Positions 60,801-64,000 of a stretch of DNA of 64,000 nt are shown here, piece after piece. The notes under the pieces are model-generated. The model made no database searches, had not been told where the DNA came from, and saw nothing but the letters and a program-made list of their open reading frames with translations. This stretch comes from Pedobacter sp. BS3. Its GTDB lineage: Bacteria; Bacteroidota; Bacteroidia; Sphingobacteriales; Sphingobacteriaceae. A program made the translations under genes and the position numbers. The stretch lies in contig NZ_VTRT01000007.1 of NCBI RefSeq assembly GCF_008274585.1, positions 62,001-126,000 on the forward strand. The letters are read 5' to 3'. Positions within the stretch are counted from its first letter, which is position 1. Every line of letters starts with the position of its first letter.

Positions 60801-62208
60801 CGCCGCAAATACGGCTTTAGTGGCCAGCCTTAGAAGTTTGGCTTACGAGGACGTTGTAGAAGTGGCAAAATTGGGCAATACGGTCATAGACGGCGGCAAG
60901 GTAAAAACCACGCTTTTAGACGTCGACTGGATACAAGCCAGCGTAGTAACATCTACTTACATCAACGCCCTTGCACTGGATGCAACCGCAATCAAGTCCG
61001 GCACGATAGACGCCGCCCGGCTCAACGCTTCGCAAATAGTTTCAGATGGCGGCGGGGCTACAACGGGTTATGTAGATACGGCGGTAGATAATGTGCAGGT
61101 TGGGGGTAGGAATTACCTTAAAAACAGCCGTTTTCTAAGTGGGTTTACAGGGTGGAATAGTAACTCTGGAAAAGAAATGTTGGAAATAATACCTGGCGGA
61201 GTGCGAGTTACATTAACAGATACCGTTAATGGTGGCGGAATATACAACACTGTTTTGACAATGCCAGCAGGTCAGACAGTGTTTTCGGCTAAGGTTGTTA
61301 ATTACGGCTGTAGCCGGGTGTTTCTTTACAACAATGTCACGCTTAGTAGTGCTGACTTAGTGGGTGATTCCGGAATAATTAGTTTACCGTTTATCAACGA
61401 TGGGAGCTCTTTATTCCTTGTTCTGGCGCAAGGTGATGCCGGTGATTATTTCGAAATAGAATGGACAAAAGCGGAAAGTGGCAACAAAGCAACCGACTGG
61501 ACACCAGCCCCCGAAGATGTAGCGGCAGATATAACCAGCGCACAAGCTGCCGCCGATGCCGCCGCCGCCGCAAATACGGCTTTAGTGGCCAGCTTAAAAA
61601 GTTTGGCTTACGAGGACGTTGTAGAGCTTGGCAAGTTAGGAACTACCATAATAGACGGCGGATACATTAAAAGCAGTCTGTTAGATGCCGATTATATCAA
61701 ATCCAACATCATTAACGCAGCCTACATTCAGGCGCTCGATATAGTCGCTACCACGGTAGCGGCAACCACGGGACATATAGGCGTTTTAGAAATTGGCACG
61801 AATGATTTGCACATGGGCGATGATAGTGCCTGGACTGCTGGCACAAATTACATAACACTGGCCGAAAGCTATTTTCTATACAGAGTTAACGGTGAAACAG
61901 CACCCAACAAACGCGAAATAGCATTTGATTTGTATAGCAACTACGGCGGTAGCAGCGATACAATCACGTTCCGGATTGAAAACACAACAGAAAACACCGG
62001 AATATTTGCCGGACAAAATATAGCGCTATACCTAAAGGCTGCTAACAGTACTAAGTCAAACGGTAATGTGTCTTTATATATCGAAAGCGGCGGCATTATA
62101 TGGAATGCCGCTGCTATACAACACATAAACGATGCCGGGGTAAGTACAAGCGACGTACAATACGTTTGCCGCCATAACACTACAGGAAAACTTTATAGAC
62201 GTTCATAA
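57802..62208 (+). CDS. Tail tip/host-recognition protein
   Basis: 1468 residues. The N-terminal ~450 residues resemble tail-associated (Tal/gp27-like) hub proteins (DFRINDYVTVYGRTYKLN, YTLQFEAEFYDL, NRLYVRG-type region). The centre carries tail-fibre beta repeats. Two copies of a carbohydrate-binding-like module begin GGRNLIRNSIF and GGRNYLKNSRF, each ending NKATDWTPAPED and an Ala-rich coiled coil plus SLAYEDVVELGKLGTTIIDGG. The C-terminal ~130 residues (HIGVLEIGTNDLHMGDDSAW to GKLYRRS) are the probable receptor-binding end. Confidence 0.8.
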   Translation: MATTYNIYRPGAPATLVKAVKPTGQQQREAMGVDIVDMQFTLSEYVDFRINDYVTVYGRTYKLNLSPSVEKKGNRRFEYTLQFEAEFYDLAKVQLQFLNPDNDLLEPVFSLMGNAATIVGLIVENINRAYPGANWTVGVVDETDYQNFTYSAQNCLQALHDLASTFSTEFWIENKTIHLQRREQASELTFEYGKGNGLYNIKRQNKTNANIVTRLYVRGGSTNLPPNYGANSLLLPDGATYIQDNGKVALYGLIEATQIFPDIFPQRVGTITGVVAGAGNWKYFSDSEMDFDINAQLAPGLDAKVTFQTGQLAGYTFTISNYNAATKQFTINKNTDETAIDVPSDLLRPAVGDKYIIVDIIMPESYVIEAQNKLAAAGNAYYNQNSEPAFLLEYAATCDRLFIKQNAVDVQLGNTATLYDGDMGLNVELRIAKYTRDLQDENNYTEVVWSDTIGANEIVRQYQQQQKTLQLLESSGLLDINQLRKNLFLNRLSEQDGYLLLSGTKVKAGIADYAPEAGHSLLSDYAADSDKWDGNQFADYLNQPVKTDSDVRVKSLTSTEFVSGLAGSGFKVDEAGNATFDSLTVRKQFNVYELVVNKIRSTNGAIAVTDTGKIIECNYLFSNYYALKFDDGFTLSFDDVVRCQVFNGTSQKYYWGRIVDLEAGYYWLELNEGDTPAVGDELVRFGNSYDTDRQGLLYLTASDTNAPYLDVLDGVTSSNLTGKTKVRLGRLDGITDADFGALSGYGLYGENVYLKDGHFKGVVEVTGGNAETTAGAQSKADAAQSAAISTAAADATGKANAAQSNAIDAAASDATSKASAAQTAAILAAAADAQSRVDAVQVGGRNLIRNSIFANGIENVFPNKDVTISNIDGVLHVISNQNSSTPGFYMYFTTPLIPGQTYTLSLKIKSTVSILLAFSPSAPICQLNVSTEYSIVTTQIVPTNADTWVYVLFTTPDIGDYIDIDWVKFEKGNKATDWTPAPEDIDAGITNAQAAADAAAAANTALVASLRSLAYEDVVEVAKLGNTVIDGGKVKTTLLDVDWIQASVVTSTYINALALDATAIKSGTIDAARLNASQIVSDGGGATTGYVDTAVDNVQVGGRNYLKNSRFLSGFTGWNSNSGKEMLEIIPGGVRVTLTDTVNGGGIYNTVLTMPAGQTVFSAKVVNYGCSRVFLYNNVTLSSADLVGDSGIISLPFINDGSSLFLVLAQGDAGDYFEIEWTKAESGNKATDWTPAPEDVAADITSAQAAADAAAAANTALVASLKSLAYEDVVELGKLGTTIIDGGYIKSSLLDADYIKSNIINAAYIQALDIVATTVAATTGHIGVLEIGTNDLHMGDDSAWTAGTNYITLAESYFLYRVNGETAPNKREIAFDLYSNYGGSSDTITFRIENTTENTGIFAGQNIALYLKAANSTKSNGNVSLYIESGGIIWNAAAIQHINDAGVSTSDVQYVCRHNTTGKLYRRS
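60718..61662 (+). repeat. 180-bp duplication in the tail tip gene (60718-60897 and 61483-61662)
   Basis: Both copies encode NKATDWTPAPED, an Ala-rich linker, TALVASL(R/K)SLAYEDVVE and the IDGG turn, with high nucleotide identity (for example GCAAATACGGCTTTAGTGGC in both). They lie 765 bp apart, so homologous recombination could delete or duplicate one binding module. Confidence 0.8.
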
Positions 62209-62540
62209 TGGAAACAAAAAAAATAGCAATTAACCTCAACGAGGTTGAGGTTAAAGACCTAAACGGGCAGCTTTTCAAAATAGAAGATTTAGCTAAAAAT
62301 ACAGCCAATAAAATATTTATGGCAGCTTCTACCATAGAGGTAAGCGACATTGCCCGCACGTTGCACAAAGGTGAAACCGCCAACGTAACCGAGCAGGAGT
62401 TAGAAGAAATTTTAACGATTGTGCAGTTAGCGGCCTATTACAAGCCGTGGGTGCAAACCCAAATCACAGAATATTTATCAAAAAAATATCAACAAATCAA
62501 AAAACAGGAGGAAACAAAAAATGGCAAGGACAAACACTAA
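62208..62540 (+). CDS. Hypothetical phage tail-region protein
   Basis: 110 residues. IAINLNEVEVKDLNGQLFKI at the start, then a helical body (LAKNTANKIFMAASTIEVSDIARTL, EQELEEILTIVQLAAYY). No family recognised. Starts on the last base of the tail-tip stop (ATAATG) and overlaps the next gene by 20 bases. Confidence 0.65.
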   Translation: METKKIAINLNEVEVKDLNGQLFKIEDLAKNTANKIFMAASTIEVSDIARTLHKGETANVTEQELEEILTIVQLAAYYKPWVQTQITEYLSKKYQQIKKQEETKNGKDKH

Positions 62541-62805
62541 AATCGTAAGCAAATATTACGATAACATGCAGCAAGATAGCTGGAATTTAGGTTTTGAGTA
62601 CGAAAGCGAAAACGGCAACCCGCCCTCGGCAATTAAGGCACAGGGCGCCAAGCAGCAACAAACGGTATTTATCAATAAGGCAAACAACCAGGTGCAAGTA
62701 ATCTTTTCAAACGGAGAATACGATGCCGATTTAGTGGCCGCCGTTGCAGCCGAGTTTACAGCCATTGCCGCACAATTCGCACCCGAACCGGTAGAGGGGG
62801 AATAA
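62521..62805 (+). CDS. Hypothetical phage tail-region protein
   Basis: 94 residues. SWNLGFEYESENGNPPSAIK and VFINKANNQVQVIFSNGEYDADLVAAVAAEFTAIA suggest a small alpha/beta fold. No Cys, so it is not a Com-type zinc-finger activator despite preceding the Mom-like gene. Last gene before the structured leader. Confidence 0.6.
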   Translation: MARTNTKIVSKYYDNMQQDSWNLGFEYESENGNPPSAIKAQGAKQQQTVFINKANNQVQVIFSNGEYDADLVAAVAAEFTAIAAQFAPEPVEGE

Positions 62806-62820
62806 AAAAAGCCCCTGACT

Positions 62821-62932
62821 TTGTTTGCCTATGTTTCTGACGCAGTAGGCAAACAATAAAGGTACGGACATACCAAGCCAAGGGCTAAGGCCTTTGTGTT
62901 AGGTATGTCCGTACCTTTTTTATTGCGTCAGA
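62821..62932 (+). promoter_or_regulatory. Structured leader with terminator and pseudoknot before the Mom-like gene
   Basis: Hairpin a/a' TTGTTTGCCTA (62821) with TAGGCAAACAA (62846) carries TCTGACGCA (62836-62844) in its loop, which is the exact complement of TGCGTCAGA (62924-62932). Between them stands a 17-bp perfect stem, AAAGGTACGGACATACC (62858) with GGTATGTCCGTACCTTT (62902), followed by a T-run: a strong intrinsic terminator. Loop-to-downstream pairing across the terminator looks like an attenuator or antiterminator controlling the gene at 62953. Confidence 0.7.
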
Positions 62933-62952
62933 GCCACAAATATAAAATACCT

Positions 62953-63687
62953 ATGGAAGATTTAATAATAAAGAAAAGTACGTCTGGTTTGGGCGAATTG
63001 CTTATAAAGCCAGTTGCTAAACAGTTAGCAAAAGAATTGACAATAAAAAATCATTACAGTCATAAATGGAATGACGGCAGCTTTGGGGTCTATAATTTCG
63101 GGATATTTAAAGCCGACCAACCGGATGACTGCTTAGGCGTTGCCGTTTATGGTTATATGAAAAACGTCAAAGCCCGGATATTTGAACACCCAAACCCGGC
63201 GGCGTGGATGTGTGAGTTAAACAGAATGTGGATAGCCGATGTATTGGGCAAAAATGCCGAAACTGTTTTAATATCGGCATCTATTAAGCTATTGCGCCGG
63301 ATAAATAAAAATATAGTTGCGGTACAGAGCTTCGCCGATGGCCGGTTAGGCGCCGGAACAATCTACAAGGCGGCAAACTTTCAGTATTACGGCTACCACT
63401 GGACAAAGTTTGTTGTCAATCAGCGCACCGAGCAAATATTAACCAATACAACCTCGGCTACTGGTTACCTGCGTTCAAACATAGCCTATATAATAGGCGA
63501 CTTAAAAACGTTTCAAGTTAAAACATACCGATATATTTACCCACTATGTAAACGGTTTAAGTTCAGCAAAAAGCCGCAACCTTACCCGCAATATGAAAAG
63601 GGTATGCACCCGACAGAATGGAATAGGGACATAGTTAAAGTAAAACAAAATATTATAGCGCTGTTGGATAAAGTACCTTATAAGTAA
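62953..63687 (+). CDS. Mom-like adenine modification protein
   Basis: 244 residues from ATG 62953; the longer frame from 62896 starts within the terminator loop. LAKELTIKNHYSHKWNDGSFGVYNFGIF, VAVYGYMKN, ELNRMWIADVLGKNAETVLIS and AVQSFADGRLGAGTIYKAANFQYYGY match the Mom family, a GNAT-fold enzyme which in Mu converts adenine to N6-carbamoylmethyladenine to evade host restriction. As in Mu it is the last gene at the right end and lies behind an elaborate control region. Confidence 0.75.
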   Translation: MEDLIIKKSTSGLGELLIKPVAKQLAKELTIKNHYSHKWNDGSFGVYNFGIFKADQPDDCLGVAVYGYMKNVKARIFEHPNPAAWMCELNRMWIADVLGKNAETVLISASIKLLRRINKNIVAVQSFADGRLGAGTIYKAANFQYYGYHWTKFVVNQRTEQILTNTTSATGYLRSNIAYIIGDLKTFQVKTYRYIYPLCKRFKFSKKPQPYPQYEKGMHPTEWNRDIVKVKQNIIALLDKVPYK

Positions 63688-63876
63688 TCCCCGGAAATGC
63701 TTATTTGAATAGGTCAGAAAAAAGATAGTTGCTTACAGGGCTTAAAAATGTGCTTAGGTGTTCAAATTTTCAGCATCTGCCATTTTTAAACCCTTTTTTA
63801 TTTGCTATTTGGGATAGTTCGCACTTTAATTAAAGTACTTTTAAAGCCATTTGAAAAGGGTATTAAAACCGTTTAA
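63688..63876. other. Prophage right-end non-coding region
   Basis: No gene seen. AT-rich, with TTTAAA/TTTGAA/TATTAA/TTTAAA blocks spaced about 10-12 bp near 63838-63880, which would curve the DNA next to the transposase sites. Confidence 0.5.
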
Positions 63877-63929
63877 AATTGGTACATTCGGTTTTGATAT
63901 TTTGTTAAATTTTTGGCACATGTAGTTTT
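63877..63929 (-). promoter_or_regulatory. Right-end transposase binding sites R1 and R2
   Basis: On the minus strand, AAAACTACATGTGCCAAAA (R1, 63911-63929) and AAAACCGAATGTACCAATT (R2, 63877-63895), 34 bp apart. R1 matches L1 at 17 of 19 positions. Orientation is inverted relative to the left end, as required for a Mu-type transpososome. Confidence 0.7.
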
Positions 63930-63943
63930 GCCGATTTTAAGCT

Positions 63944-64000
63944 GTTTCACCCATCAGAACAGGAATTATTATGGAGATTTTAATTACTTAAAAAATTTAA
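63944..64000. other. Host DNA right of the prophage
   Basis: 57 bases of AT-rich sequence, too short to assign. It should be the original downstream flank of galM. Confidence 0.5.

Larger units (their letters stand above)
29164..63938. mobile_element. Mu-like transposable prophage
   Basis: About 34.8 kb from the inverted transposase-site motifs at the left (29174) to those at the right (63929). It contains a DDE transposase with MuB-like ATPase, S24 repressor, GemA-like and DUF3164 proteins, Mu-type packaging and head proteins, a siphovirus-type tail and a Mom-like modification gene. AAGCT occurs at 29159-29163 and 63939-63943, compatible with a 5-bp target duplication; TTAAG (29163-29167 and 63937-63941) is an equally possible choice, so the ends are uncertain by a few bases. 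No tRNA or integrase is involved, and the insertion is intergenic. Confidence 0.9.

Noticed and set aside
57802-62208. Diversity-generating retroelement target in the tail tip
   Set aside because: No reverse transcriptase or template repeat is present in the window, and the duplicated segment is a linker rather than a variable C-type lectin end.
62896-62952. Longer N terminus for the Mom-like protein
   Set aside because: It would begin inside the terminator loop and cross the T-run. ATG 62953 sits right after the regulatory element.

Overview
The window is chromosomal DNA of a Bacteroidota bacterium, most likely Sphingobacteriales (Mucilaginibacter/Pedobacter-like). This rests on long-branch-type ribosomal proteins, start sites without Shine-Dalgarno sequences, several promoters with the Bacteroidota -7 box TAnnTTTG, lipoproteins with charged residues after the lipobox Cys, and dispersed GATTACACGGATT-type intergenic repeats. 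The genus is an inference.

Host part (1-29163). Positions 1-6113 hold the end of the spc/alpha ribosomal operon (rplO end, secY, map, infA, rpmJ, rpsM, rpsK, rpsD, rpoA, rplQ), closed by a terminator. From 6197 to 11381 lies an accessory island: a WYL regulator, a DUF4143 ATPase with a palindromic operator, and a leftward, tightly packed set encoding a frameshifted AAA ATPase, a 40-aa zinc-finger protein, a DnaQ-type exonuclease, a uracil-DNA-glycosylase-fold protein and a cREC receiver-like protein. Then come dnaK, bcp, an M23 peptidase, a fumarylacetoacetase-fold hydrolase, the str operon (rpsL, rpsG, fusA, rpsJ; it ends at a terminator, so rpsJ is cut off from rplC), a LacI regulator, a glycolytic group (gap, GNAT, pgk, HAD phosphatase), a strongly structured candidate RNA, an SH3 membrane protein and galM.

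Prophage (about 29164-63938). This is a complete-looking Mu-like transposable phage. It has a leftward S24 repressor with three identical operator palindromes, a Cro/Ner-like protein, MuA-like and MuB-like proteins, many small early genes (two DnaA-domain-IV-like, DUF3164, HD hydrolase, P-loop ATPase, GemA-like), a leftward head/packaging block (gp27-like, terminase, gp36-like, a portal + F + nuclease fusion, virion morphogenesis), and a rightward block (protease/scaffold, capsid, holin-endolysin-u-spanin, tail tube, frameshifted tail chaperones, tape measure, Dit-like, tail tip). A Mom-like DNA modification gene lies at the right end. No sheath or baseplate genes are seen, so a siphovirus-type tail is likely. 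Copies of a 19-bp motif sit at both ends in inverted orientation and twice inside; they are the probable transposase sites.

Most notable: (1) two integron-style gene cassettes (an HNH endonuclease and a zinc-ribbon protein), bounded by three attC-like folded repeats inside the phage early region, with no integrase in view; (2) a leader upstream of the antirepressor-like gene whose repeats interlock and whose A' arm can pair either with an upstream arm or with the start codon; (3) a terminator/pseudoknot leader before the Mom-like gene; (4) a compact AAA/zinc-finger/exonuclease/UDG/cREC operon that could be a repair or defence system.
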